Below, piece after piece: positions 1 through 6,661 of a stretch of 12,369 nucleotides of DNA. Under the pieces are notes generated by a model, which searched no databases, was not told the origin of the DNA, and was given only the letters and a program-made list of their open reading frames with translations. A program made the position numbers and the translations under genes. How positions within the stretch are numbered: position 1 is the stretch's first letter; every line of letters starts with the position of its first letter. Origin of the DNA: an uncultured Bacilli bacterium (GTDB taxonomy: Bacteria; Bacillota_I; Bacilli_A; RF39; UBA660); assembly GCA_934133015.1 (NCBI GenBank), contig CAKPAQ010000012.1, positions 1 through 12,369 of the forward strand. Direction: 5' to 3'.

Positions 1-2
1 AG

Positions 3-317
3 CAAGAACAGCCTAAGGAAATAGAATTTGATGAAACACAAAGGCCACTTTCAAAAGAAATAGAATCTATTTTTTCAGATAATAATTTAGAAACTAATAA
101 TAATAACAACAACAATAATAATAATAATAAAGTTAAAGATAGTTATTCTATTGAAGAATTACTTGAAGATGAAGAATTGTATTCATTAAAAGATGCCGTA
201 AATGAAATAAAAAAGAGTATTAAAAATATTGAACAAAAAGGCTTTTTAGTAAAACTTGAAGAAATGGATTTTGAATCTACTTATCAAGTCATAATAAAAA
301 TAGATAAAAACAATTAA
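3..317 (+). CDS. C-terminal end of a Noc/ParB-like protein (tentative), 5' partial
   Basis: An open frame enters from the left edge and ends at TAA 315-317, giving 104 visible residues. The visible part has an acidic N-terminal stretch, a run of 11 asparagines (codons 96-128), an acidic EELLEDEEL segment, then a predicted helix (LKDAVNEIKKSIKNIEQKG) followed by a beta-like tail ending VIIKIDKNN. The helix-plus-strand ending 'IKKSIKNIEQKGF...YQVIIKID' is reminiscent of the C-terminal tail of clostridial Noc nucleoid-occlusion proteins, and noc is the usual gene just upstream of soj. Both points are inference: the ParB-type nuclease fold and HTH would lie outside the window. It could instead be an unrelated acidic low-complexity protein. 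A strong terminator follows at once, so it is separate from the soj operon. CDS status is fairly sure because of the long open frame, the terminator and native codon use; the identity is weak. Confidence 0.7.
   Translation, partial: QEQPKEIEFDETQRPLSKEIESIFSDNNLETNNNNNNNNNNNKVKDSYSIEELLEDEELYSLKDAVNEIKKSIKNIEQKGFLVKLEEMDFESTYQVIIKIDKNN
96..128 (+). repeat. AAY trinucleotide run encoding 11 asparagines
   Basis: Eleven consecutive AAT/AAC codons (three AAT, three AAC, five AAT) form an in-frame trinucleotide tract. It probably encodes a flexible linker between protein domains. Such tracts can change length by replication slippage in steps that keep the frame. The mix of AAT and AAC makes it less slippery than a pure repeat. 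Confidence 0.85.
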
Positions 318-341
318 AAGTAGACTAATCTACTTTTTTTT
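316..341 (+). terminator. Rho-independent terminator before soj
   Basis: The arms AGTAGA (319-324) and TCTACT (329-334) enclose a CTAA loop. The stem extends by A-T pairs on both sides and is followed by eight T (334-341). It overlaps the stop codon of the upstream partial gene and separates it from the soj operon. Confidence 0.85.
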
Positions 342-347
342 AGCAAA

Positions 348-376
348 TTAACAAAAAACATTTCATTATATAATAT
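348..376 (+). promoter_or_regulatory. Candidate sigma-A promoter for the soj operon
   Basis: TTAACA (348-353) can serve as the -35. TATAAT (369-374) is a perfect -10, but the spacer is only 15 bases. The overlapping TAATAT (371-376) would give 17. It lies in the only gap before soj, directly after a terminator, so a promoter is expected here. The exact hexamers are uncertain because the whole region is AT-rich. Confidence 0.45.
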
Positions 377-421
377 TTTTTGTTAAAATATATTAGTATT
401 AAATCAAAAAAAGGTGGTAAC

Positions 422-1210
422 ATGGGAAAGATAATATCATTAGTTAATCAAAAAGGTGGAGTAGGAAAAACAACAACAAGTATAAATCTTTCTGCATCTT
501 TAGCACATTTAGGAAAAAGAGTATTATTAATTGATTTAGATCCACAAGGTAACGCTACAACTGGAGTTGGAGTAAATAAGGGAGATATTTCAAAAAGCGT
601 TCATGATGTAATGACTGGAAAATGTGAAATAACAGAAGCCGTTATTCGTACTAGATTCAAAAATTTATATTTATTACCTGCTACTATTAATTTAGCTGGT
701 GTAGATATAGAACTATTAGAAAAAAGTAAAAATGACCAAAATTTTTCTAAAAATACTCAATTAAAAATTGCCCTAGATACAATAAAAGATGCATTTGACT
801 TTATAATAATTGATTGTCCACCATCTCTAGGTTTAATTACTACTAATGCTTTAACAGCATCAGATTCAGTAATTATTCCAGTACAATGTGAATTTTTTGC
901 TTTAGAGGGGATAACGCAATTATTAAATACAATTATGTTAGCTCAAAAAAACTTAAATCCAAATTTAAGTATAGAAGGTGTCCTTTTAACTATGCTAGAT
1001 TCACGTGCTATTTTATGTTTAGAGGTAGTAGAAGATATAAGGAGATTTTTTAAAGAAAGAGTATACAATACAATTATTCCAAGATTAGTTAGAATTGCTG
1101 AAGCACCATCACATGGTACGCCAATAATAGCATATGATCCAAAACATCGCGGAACAGTTGCCTATTTAAATTTAGCAAAGGAAGTGATTGAAAGAAATGG
1201 AACAAACTAG
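422..1210 (+). CDS. soj: Chromosome-partitioning ATPase ParA/Soj
   Basis: ParA-family ATPase that works with ParB (next gene) in origin segregation and replication control. The start is ATG 422 (262 aa), chosen for the AAGGTGG site at 411-417 and because the protein then begins MGKIISLVNQKGGVGKTT, the family start; the open frame further upstream to 380 lacks homology. Visible motifs are the deviant Walker A KGGVGKTT (11-18), A' LLIDLDPQGN (35-44), Walker B IIIDCPP (128-134), the CEFFALEG segment (156-163) and the C-terminal EAPSHG (227-232). Length is normal for Soj (about 253-260). R195 and R224 appear to match the arginines used for nonspecific DNA binding in Bacillus Soj (inferred by offset). 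Unusual are AIL at 196-198, where 'TNL' is normal, and L222, where the family nearly always has Asn (IPRNVR). The reading frame overlaps spo0J by 14 bases, so the two are translationally coupled. Identity is certain. Confidence 0.97.
   Translation: MGKIISLVNQKGGVGKTTTSINLSASLAHLGKRVLLIDLDPQGNATTGVGVNKGDISKSVHDVMTGKCEITEAVIRTRFKNLYLLPATINLAGVDIELLEKSKNDQNFSKNTQLKIALDTIKDAFDFIIIDCPPSLGLITTNALTASDSVIIPVQCEFFALEGITQLLNTIMLAQKNLNPNLSIEGVLLTMLDSRAILCLEVVEDIRRFFKERVYNTIIPRLVRIAEAPSHGTPIIAYDPKHRGTVAYLNLAKEVIERNGTN
997..1012 (+). promoter_or_regulatory. Degenerate parS-like site inside soj (weak)
   Basis: The segment AGATTCACGTGCTATT matches 10 of 16 positions of the Firmicutes parS consensus (TGTTTCACGTGAAACA), including the whole TTCACGTG core, but only the left half is convincing. 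It is the best parS-like word I could find. It may well be chance, or a decayed site. Confidence 0.15.
1177..1199 (+). promoter_or_regulatory. spo0J ribosome binding site and ambiguous start
   Basis: AAAGGAAG (1177-1184) is the only Shine-Dalgarno-like word before spo0J. It is 3 bases from a TTG (1188) and 12 bases from ATG 1197, and neither spacing is ideal. I chose the ATG because the protein then begins close to the conserved RRKALGRGL motif. Coupling to soj translation probably makes up for the poor spacing. Confidence 0.5.
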
Positions 1211-2078
1211 AAGAAAAGCCCTAGGTAGAGGCTTAGAAGAATTATTTAATAACGAACCAATGAATTATGAACAAATAGAAGAAAAAATTATCACAGCAAC
1301 TCCAAAAGAAGAGATAGTTGAATTAAATATAAGTGAATTAAGAAGTAATCCATATCAGCCACGTAAAAACTTTGATGAAAAAGCTTTACAAGAATTAGCG
1401 GATTCAATTAAAGAACATGGTGTATTCCAACCAATTATTGCTAAAAAAAGTATAAAAGGTTATGAAATAATAGCTGGTGAACGTCGTGTTAAAGCATCAC
1501 AATTAGCAGGAAAAGAAACTATCCCAGCAATTATTAGAGAATTTTCAGATCAAGATATGATGGAGATTGCTTTATTAGAAAATCTGCAACGTGAAAATCT
1601 TAATGCCTTAGAAGAAGCTATTGCTTATAAAAAACTATTAGAAGAACTATCTATAACACAAGAAAAACTAGCAGAGCGTTTAGGAAAAAGTAGAAGTCAC
1701 ATTACTAATATGCTTGGTTTATTAACTTTACCAGAAGAAGTAAAAGACATGATTATGGAAAATAAGATTTCAATGGGACATGCTCGTGTTTTAAGTAAAA
1801 TTGAAAGTTCTGATAAAATAAAAGAATTAGCTGAAAAAGTAATAAATGATAATTTAAGTGTTAGACAAGTAGAATTACTATCTGAAAATGAAAATTATGA
1901 AAAGAAAAATAAAATAAAAAAACATAGTAATCTTAATAATGAATATAAAGTTATAGAAGAAGAACTAGCAGAAAAATTTGGAACAAAAGTAAAGATAACT
2001 CATAATAAACTAGAATTAAGTTTTGTTAATAATAATGATTTAAATAGAATACTTGAAATAATTGGTCTTGATAACTAA
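1197..2078 (+). CDS. spo0J: Chromosome-partitioning CTPase/DNA-binding protein ParB/Spo0J
   Basis: ParB clamp protein that loads at parS sites, spreads using CTP and stimulates ParA. From ATG 1197 it has 293 residues, normal length. In order: a basic N-terminal ParA-activating motif (RRKALGRGL, 5-13) and linker; the ParB/Srx domain with box I NPYQPR (51-56), the CTP-binding GERR (94-97) and ENLQREN (128-134); a helix-turn-helix around ITQEKLAERLGKSRSHITN; and a C-terminal dimerisation domain (about 245-290, AEKFGTKVKI...LNRILEIIG). All the key motifs are intact, so it should be functional. It overlaps soj by 14 bases and ends 10 bases before the MscS-like gene. No canonical parS lies in this window, so its targets must be elsewhere. 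Identity is certain; the only doubt is TTG 1188 versus ATG 1197 as start. Confidence 0.97.
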   Translation: MEQTRRKALGRGLEELFNNEPMNYEQIEEKIITATPKEEIVELNISELRSNPYQPRKNFDEKALQELADSIKEHGVFQPIIAKKSIKGYEIIAGERRVKASQLAGKETIPAIIREFSDQDMMEIALLENLQRENLNALEEAIAYKKLLEELSITQEKLAERLGKSRSHITNMLGLLTLPEEVKDMIMENKISMGHARVLSKIESSDKIKELAEKVINDNLSVRQVELLSENENYEKKNKIKKHSNLNNEYKVIEEELAEKFGTKVKITHNKLELSFVNNNDLNRILEIIGLDN

Positions 2079-2088
2079 GGAGAGTAAA

Positions 2089-2901
2089 ATGTTAGAAAAA
2101 ATATTTATCCCACAAGTTTACTTACCGATTATTTATATATGTGTAGCTATAATCATAAATGGTATATTTAAACGATTAATAAGTCATATTATTTCAAGTA
2201 AACAAGAAAAATTAAATAAAAATAGTTATAATTATAAAAAGGCTGAAACCTTTAGAACATTTTTAATAAATATAAGTAAATATTTCATAATTATTTTTCT
2301 TATATTAGCTATTTTAACGATATATGGAGTAGATGTATCTTCTGCTTTAGCAGGTCTTGGAATATTAGGTATTGTTGTTGGACTAGCCCTTCAAGATTTA
2401 GCCAAAGATATAATATCAGGAGTATCTATAATCTTTGAAAATCAATATGCAGTAGGAGATATAATATCAATAGGAGATTTTGTTGGTGAAGTAATATTCT
2501 TAGGATTAAAGACCACCAAAATTAAAAGTTGGGATGGCAAAGTGAAAATATTATCTAATAGAAATATAACAGAAGTAATAAATTATAGTATGGAATCATC
2601 CATAGCTATAGTAGATGTTAATGTTAGCTATGAAGATGATATTGAAAAAGTAGAAAAAGTACTAAATGATTTAGTAGAAAAATTAAATCAAAGCTTACCT
2701 AATTTAAAAGGAAAAGTAGAGTCTTTAGGAATAGATGATCTAGCTGATTCATCAGTTGTTTTTAGAATAATCGCTCCTACTATTCCGACTGAAAAGGCTA
2801 ATATCTCACGATTAATAAGAAAAGAAGTAAAATTATGTTTAGATCAAAATAAAATAACTATACCATACCCACAAATAGAGGTGCATAATGGAAGAAAATA
2901 A
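2089..2901 (+). CDS. MscS-family mechanosensitive ion channel
   Basis: Small-conductance mechanosensitive channel, a membrane heptamer that releases solutes on hypo-osmotic shock. ATG 2089 follows AAGGAGAG (2077-2084) with good spacing, giving 270 residues; the frame open to 2062 runs back into spo0J and is rejected. Three membrane segments fit the small-MscS plan: about 11-34, 61-80, and the Gly/Ala-rich pore helix 84-112 (SALAGLGILGIVVGLALQDL). The conserved FENQYAVGDII (116-126) begins the beta domain, followed by a C-terminal alpha/beta domain ending IPYPQIEVH. Similar channels occur next to DUF951 and ychF in other Firmicutes (for example staphylococci, from memory), so the position is conserved. 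It overlaps the next gene by 14 bases and is in the soj operon. Family is certain; the subfamily (YkuT-like or other) is not resolved. Confidence 0.94.
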   Translation: MLEKIFIPQVYLPIIYICVAIIINGIFKRLISHIISSKQEKLNKNSYNYKKAETFRTFLINISKYFIIIFLILAILTIYGVDVSSALAGLGILGIVVGLALQDLAKDIISGVSIIFENQYAVGDIISIGDFVGEVIFLGLKTTKIKSWDGKVKILSNRNITEVINYSMESSIAIVDVNVSYEDDIEKVEKVLNDLVEKLNQSLPNLKGKVESLGIDDLADSSVVFRIIAPTIPTEKANISRLIRKEVKLCLDQNKITIPYPQIEVHNGRK

Positions 2902-3085
2902 AAAATACACTATCAATTCCCATGTAATAATGAAAAAAGGACATCCTTGTGGTAGTAATGAATGGGAAATTATTCGTTTAGGTGCAGATATAAAGATAAA
3001 ATGTTGTAACTGTGGTAGAACAATAATGATTCCTCGTATTGAATTTAATAAGAAATTGAAGAAAGTTATAAGTGAGGATAATTAA
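2888..3085 (+). CDS. DUF951 small zinc-ribbon-like protein (YyzM type)
   Basis: A 65-residue protein of the DUF951 family, widespread in Firmicutes beside ychF, with no settled function. The family signature is clear: MKKGHPCGSNEWEIIRLGADIKIKC (about 15-39), then CCNCGR (39-44) and IPRIEFNKKLKK. H19, C21, C39 or C40 and C42 could bind one zinc; this is inference from spacing. ATG 2888 lies inside the end of the channel gene (14-base overlap) behind GAGGTG (2879-2884), so it is co-translated. The stop at 3083-3085 is one base before the next start. The association with ychF suggests a ribosome or nucleic-acid role, but that is a guess. Here it is separated from ychF by the transporter gene, which is unusual for the family. 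Confidence 0.92.
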   Translation: MEENKKYTINSHVIMKKGHPCGSNEWEIIRLGADIKIKCCNCGRTIMIPRIEFNKKLKKVISEDN

Positions 3086-3086
3086 C

Positions 3087-4691
3087 ATGAAAGAAAAGAA
3101 ACGTTTAAAATTAAAGAAAATTCACTTTCATCCAGTAACTGCTTTTATTTTACTAACTGGGTTAATAATATTGTTAAGTGGAATTTTATCATTTTTTCAA
3201 GTTCAAGCTACATATAGTAGATTAAATCCTACAACAGGAACTCTTGAAAAAACTTTAGTTTCAGTAGAAAGTCTATTAAATTATAATGGAATTAAATATT
3301 TAATAAGTGAAGCTACTAAAAACTTTATTAGCTTTACAACCTTAAGTACATTATTAATTTCATTAATAGGTTTAAGTGTTGCTCAAGCTACTGGATTCTT
3401 AGATACCTTCATAAAAAGAGTTTTAATCAAAATAGATAATAAGAAAATAACTTTTATGTTGATTTTTCTAGCTACTATATCAAGTTTAATAAATGAAGTT
3501 GGTTACGTAATTTTAATTCCGTTATCCGCTATAATCTTTTTAAAGAATAAAAGAAACCCACTTGCTGGAATAATAGCTGCTTTTACTGGTGTATCATTTG
3601 GATATGGAGTAACAATCTTTGTCGGTTCAATGGAAGTTAATTTGATGCAAACTACCGAGCAATCAGCCCGTTTAATTGATCAATCATACCATGTAGCCTT
3701 AACATCTAATTTAATTATTATAATTATTTCTAGTATAATTCTATCAATTATAGGTACATTAATAATCGAAAAAATCATTATTCCAAAATTAGGTAAATAT
3801 AAAGATCATAATGAAATGCCTTTAGAATCAGTAGAAGTTAAAGAAGAATTAGAAGATTATGAAATGATAGAACAAAAGAAGATGGCTGAAGAAATTCGTG
3901 AGAAAAAAGGTATGAAGAATGCCCTTATTACTACCATTGCTTTTATTATACTATTCATATATATGTTAATTCCTAATTTACCTTTTTCAGGATTATTATT
4001 AGATATGGATGAAGCTACTTATTTAGGACAAGTTTTTGGAGAAAATGCTTATTTTCAAGATGGTTTTACTTACTTGATTTCCCTATATTTTTTAATAGTT
4101 GGAATTGCTTATGGCTTAGGTGCTAAAACTATTACAAATGACAAAGAATTAGTAAAAGAATCAGGAAAATATATTGCTGATATAGGTACTCTTATAATTA
4201 TGATTTTCTTTGCAGCCCAATTTATAGCAGTATTCAAAAAAACTAATCTAGCTACAATTATAACAGCGTGGGGTGCTAATATTATCAATAGTGTTAATTT
4301 CACTGGTATCCCATTAATTATCTTAGTAGTAATATTAATCGCAATAATAAATCTATTTGTAACTACTCCAGTGGCTAAATGGACAATACTTGCCCCTGTC
4401 GTAGTTCCAAAATTAATGCAATCAAATATTTCACCTGAGTTTGCTCAATTTATATTAAGAGCAGGTGATTCAATGACCAAAGGAATAACCCCATTATTAG
4501 CTTTCTTTGTTATATTTGTAGGTTATTTAAATATGTATAATCCAGATAAAAGAAAACCAATCACAATTGGTAATTCAATTAGGATGATCGCACCATACTG
4601 TTTTATAATAAGTATAGTATGGTTAGTAATTATATTATTGTGGTATTTAACAGGACTACCAATAGGTCCTGGAGTATATCCAACACTTTAG
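3087..4691 (+). CDS. AbgT-family transporter
   Basis: Multi-pass membrane protein of the AbgT family, whose members import p-aminobenzoyl-glutamate (E. coli AbgT) or export PABA-like compounds and sulfonamides (YdaH, MtrF). ATG 3087 (534 aa) lies one base after the DUF951 stop, with GTGAGG (3072-3077) upstream; a GTG at 3072 is that same SD region and is rejected as start. About ten hydrophobic segments are visible. Family blocks are the N-terminal hydrophobic helix followed by an external loop, NEVGYVILIPLSAIIF (from 136), a hydrophobic gate region, TTPVAKWTILAPVVVP (426-441) and RAGDSMTKGITPL (458-470). A charged cytoplasmic loop (about 248-277, EELEDYEMIEQKKMAEEIREKK) separates the halves. 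From memory the family usually has SDAGY where this has NEVGY, and SASAKW where this has TPVAKW, so the substrate could differ. Last gene of the soj operon. Family is sure; direction and substrate are unknown. Confidence 0.93.
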   Translation: MKEKKRLKLKKIHFHPVTAFILLTGLIILLSGILSFFQVQATYSRLNPTTGTLEKTLVSVESLLNYNGIKYLISEATKNFISFTTLSTLLISLIGLSVAQATGFLDTFIKRVLIKIDNKKITFMLIFLATISSLINEVGYVILIPLSAIIFLKNKRNPLAGIIAAFTGVSFGYGVTIFVGSMEVNLMQTTEQSARLIDQSYHVALTSNLIIIIISSIILSIIGTLIIEKIIIPKLGKYKDHNEMPLESVEVKEELEDYEMIEQKKMAEEIREKKGMKNALITTIAFIILFIYMLIPNLPFSGLLLDMDEATYLGQVFGENAYFQDGFTYLISLYFLIVGIAYGLGAKTITNDKELVKESGKYIADIGTLIIMIFFAAQFIAVFKKTNLATIITAWGANIINSVNFTGIPLIILVVILIAIINLFVTTPVAKWTILAPVVVPKLMQSNISPEFAQFILRAGDSMTKGITPLLAFFVIFVGYLNMYNPDKRKPITIGNSIRMIAPYCFIISIVWLVIILLWYLTGLPIGPGVYPTL

Positions 4692-4713
4692 GCAATATTT
4701 GTTGCCTATTTTT
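4689..4713 (+). terminator. Rho-independent terminator of the soj-abgT operon
   Basis: TAGGCAA (4689-4695) pairs with TTGCCTA (4702-4708) around a six-base loop, followed by TTTTT. The left arm begins with the TAG stop codon of the transporter gene, so terminator and stop overlap. Confidence 0.85.
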
Positions 4714-4732
4714 AAATTTAACAGTAGTTGTA

Positions 4733-4761
4733 TTTAATAATAAATTAAAATATGTTATAAT
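4733..4761 (+). promoter_or_regulatory. Extended -10 promoter of ychF
   Basis: TATAAT (4756-4761) is preceded by TG plus one base (TG 4753-4754), an exact extended -10. The -35 at 17 bases is poor (TTTAAT, 4733-4738), which extended -10 promoters tolerate. Transcription would start near 4768, leaving a leader of about 16 bases with GAGGTG before ATG 4784. Confidence 0.65.
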
Positions 4762-4783
4762 GAAAAAAGAAAAGAGGTGTAAT

Positions 4784-5884
4784 ATGGGCTTAACAGCAGG
4801 AATAGTAGGACTACCTAATGTTGGAAAATCGACATTGTTTAATGCGATAACTAAAAAAAGCATTTTAGCTGCTAATTATCCTTTCGCAACAATAGAACCA
4901 AATGTTGGCGTAGTAACAGTCCCAGATAAACGTTTGGATGTTCTAAATGATATGTATCATCCAGAAAGATTAATTCCCACTGCCTTTGAGTTTACTGATA
5001 TAGCTGGTTTAGTAAAAGGAGCTTCTCAAGGCGAAGGATTAGGAAACAAATTTTTATCCCATATTAGAGAAACAGATGCTATTGTTGAAGTGGTAAGATG
5101 TTTTGAAAATAAAGATATAATTCATGTTGAAGGAGAAGTAGATCCATTAAGAGATATAGAAATAATAAATTTAGAGTTAGTTTTAGCCGACTTAGAAAGT
5201 ATCGGTAATCGTATTGAAAAAATTGAAAAAAAGGTTCGTGCTACTAAAGATAAAGATGAACTAGTAGAATTAGAAGCTTTAAAAAAAGCTAAAACTGCCC
5301 TAGAAAAAAATATTTCTTTACGTATGGTCGATTTTACAGCAGAAGAAAAACAATCATTAAAATCATATAATTTTTTAACATTAAAACCTATTATCTATAT
5401 GGCTAATATAAATGAAGAAGAAGTATCTACTGATGATAATGATTATGTAAAAGTAGTAAAAGAGTATGCATCAAAAGAACATGCTAAAGTAATTAAAGTC
5501 TGTGCCAAGATAGAAGAAGAATTAAGTCAATTAGATGCCCAAGATCATAAAGATATGTTAGAAGCTTTAGGTATTGAAATGAGTGGTCTTGATCAATTAA
5601 TTCAAGCAACTTATGATTTACTAGGTTTAGCAACTTATTTTACGGTTGGAACAGATGAAGTAAGGGCATGGACGTTTAAAAAAGGAATGAATGCCAAAGA
5701 GTGTGCCGGTATTATTCACACTGATTTTGAAAAAGGATTCATACGTGCCGAAGTCATTTCATATAATGATTTAATCGAATATGGCAGTGAATTAAAAGTA
5801 AAAGAAGCTGGTCGTGCCAGATTAGAAGGAAAAGATTATCTAATGGTTGATGGTGATATCTGCCATTTCAGATTTAATGTTTAA
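4784..5884 (+). CDS. ychF: Redox/ribosome-associated P-loop ATPase YchF (Obg-like OLA1 type)
   Basis: YchF/OLA1 is a conserved cytoplasmic P-loop NTPase of the TRAFAC/Obg group that hydrolyses ATP and binds ribosomes; it is linked to stress responses. ATG 4784 follows GAGGTG (4774-4779) and gives 366 residues, close to the family norm of about 363; the frame open back to 4619 crosses the previous terminator and is rejected. Motifs: G1 GLPNVGKST (9-17); DIAGLVKGA (72-80), where Leu replaces the catalytic Gln, typical of this class; NINE (208-211) instead of NKxD, which explains ATP preference; a helical coiled-coil insert (about 130-205); and a C-terminal TGS domain (283-366) ending VDGDICHFRFNV. 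All expected residues are present. It begins a new transcription unit, with the BI-1 gene 13 bases downstream. Identity is certain. Confidence 0.98.
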   Translation: MGLTAGIVGLPNVGKSTLFNAITKKSILAANYPFATIEPNVGVVTVPDKRLDVLNDMYHPERLIPTAFEFTDIAGLVKGASQGEGLGNKFLSHIRETDAIVEVVRCFENKDIIHVEGEVDPLRDIEIINLELVLADLESIGNRIEKIEKKVRATKDKDELVELEALKKAKTALEKNISLRMVDFTAEEKQSLKSYNFLTLKPIIYMANINEEEVSTDDNDYVKVVKEYASKEHAKVIKVCAKIEEELSQLDAQDHKDMLEALGIEMSGLDQLIQATYDLLGLATYFTVGTDEVRAWTFKKGMNAKECAGIIHTDFEKGFIRAEVISYNDLIEYGSELKVKEAGRARLEGKDYLMVDGDICHFRFNV

Positions 5885-5897
5885 AAAGGAGAAAATT

Positions 5898-6539
5898 ATG
5901 GAAAATAAAATTTATACCAAAGTATTTTTATGGATGTTTATAGGATTATTAGTAACATTCTTAACTGGTGCCTATACATCAACTAATATAGATGCCTTAG
6001 AAGTAATATTTAGTCAAGGTTTATATTGGGTTTTTGCCGTAGCAGAAATAGTATTAGCTATAATTTTATCAGCTAGAATTCACAAAATGCAGCCAACAAC
6101 TGCTAAAATATTATACTTGCTATATACATTTCTAACAGGTTTAACTTTATCATCAATATTTATAGTTTATAAGTTACAATCAATAATGTTAGTATTCTTA
6201 GTTTCAAGTATATTATTCCTAGTATTTGCTTTAATAGGACATTTTACTAAAATTGATTTAAGTAAAATAGGTATTTATTTAATAATGATTCTATTTGGAA
6301 TTATCCTATGTTCAATTATTAATATTTTCTTAGGAAATGAAACATTTGATATTATAATAAGTTGTATAAGCGTAGTTGTGTTCTTAGGATATATTGCTTA
6401 TGATATTCAAAAAATAAAAAGAATTGATGGTATGTTACCAGAAGACAACTTAGCAGTAATAGGTGCTTTTGAATTATATCTAGATTTTATTAATTTATTC
6501 TTAGATTTATTACGTTTATTTGGAAAATCAGATGATTAA
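5898..6539 (+). CDS. Bax inhibitor-1 (BI-1/YetJ/YccA) family membrane protein
   Basis: Seven-helix membrane protein of the BI-1 family, whose bacterial member YetJ is a pH-sensitive calcium leak channel. ATG 5898 follows AAAAAGGAGA with ideal spacing and gives 213 residues; earlier frame to 5847 overlaps ychF and is rejected. Hydrophobic segments cover about 8-30, 40-60, 70-92, 94-115, 122-146, 150-168 and 186-208. The signature tail AFELYLDFINLFLDLLRLFG (190-209) is clear. D169 (YIAYDIQ) and D196 (YLDFINLF) match the two aspartates that form the di-aspartyl pH sensor in YetJ, so channel function is plausible (inference). It lies 13 bases after ychF and is probably cotranscribed with it. This gene is not usually between ychF and rpsF in Bacillus, so it is a lineage-specific insertion. 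Family sure, function inferred. Confidence 0.93.
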   Translation: MENKIYTKVFLWMFIGLLVTFLTGAYTSTNIDALEVIFSQGLYWVFAVAEIVLAIILSARIHKMQPTTAKILYLLYTFLTGLTLSSIFIVYKLQSIMLVFLVSSILFLVFALIGHFTKIDLSKIGIYLIMILFGIILCSIINIFLGNETFDIIISCISVVVFLGYIAYDIQKIKRIDGMLPEDNLAVIGAFELYLDFINLFLDLLRLFGKSDD

Positions 6540-6566
6540 AATAAAATTAAATATTTAAAATAGTAA

Positions 6567-6624
6567 AAAGGACATATAAAATTATCTTAATACTTAGTAT
6601 TTAAGGTAGTAAAGTATGTCTTTT
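6567..6624 (+). other. Imperfect 58-nt hairpin between the BI-1 gene and the orphan gene
   Basis: The outer stem is 6567-6576 with 6615-6624 (core GACATA/TATGTC, 10 pairs with one G-U). After a 4x4 internal loop, an inner stem runs 6581-6593 with 6597-6610 (ATTATCTTAATAC against GTATTTAAGGTAGT, one bulge, G-U pairs) with a three-base loop. Only four T sit at the 3' side and they are partly paired, so it is a poor terminator. It lies 27 bases after the BI-1 stop and 23 bases before the SD of the next gene. It could be an RNA structural element, weak terminator, or remnant of a small inverted-repeat element; I cannot tell which. Confidence 0.55.
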
Positions 6625-6661
6625 GTTCTATATAAAATTTAAAAATTAAGGAGAAAGTAAA

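Noticed and set aside
380..421. Upstream in-frame extension of soj
   Set aside because: The SD AAGGTGG lies within it and the conserved protein start is at ATG 422.
4109..4303. Minus-strand open frame of 64 codons inside the AbgT-type gene
   Set aside because: It is antisense to a well-supported gene, has no RBS or homology, and arises from AT-rich codon bias.
4619..4783. Upstream in-frame extension of ychF
   Set aside because: It crosses the transporter stop, terminator and promoter; conserved YchF begins at ATG 4784.
4630..4863. Minus-strand open frame of 77 codons across the transporter end and ychF start
   Set aside because: It spans a terminator, promoter and two real gene ends; no RBS or recognisable protein.
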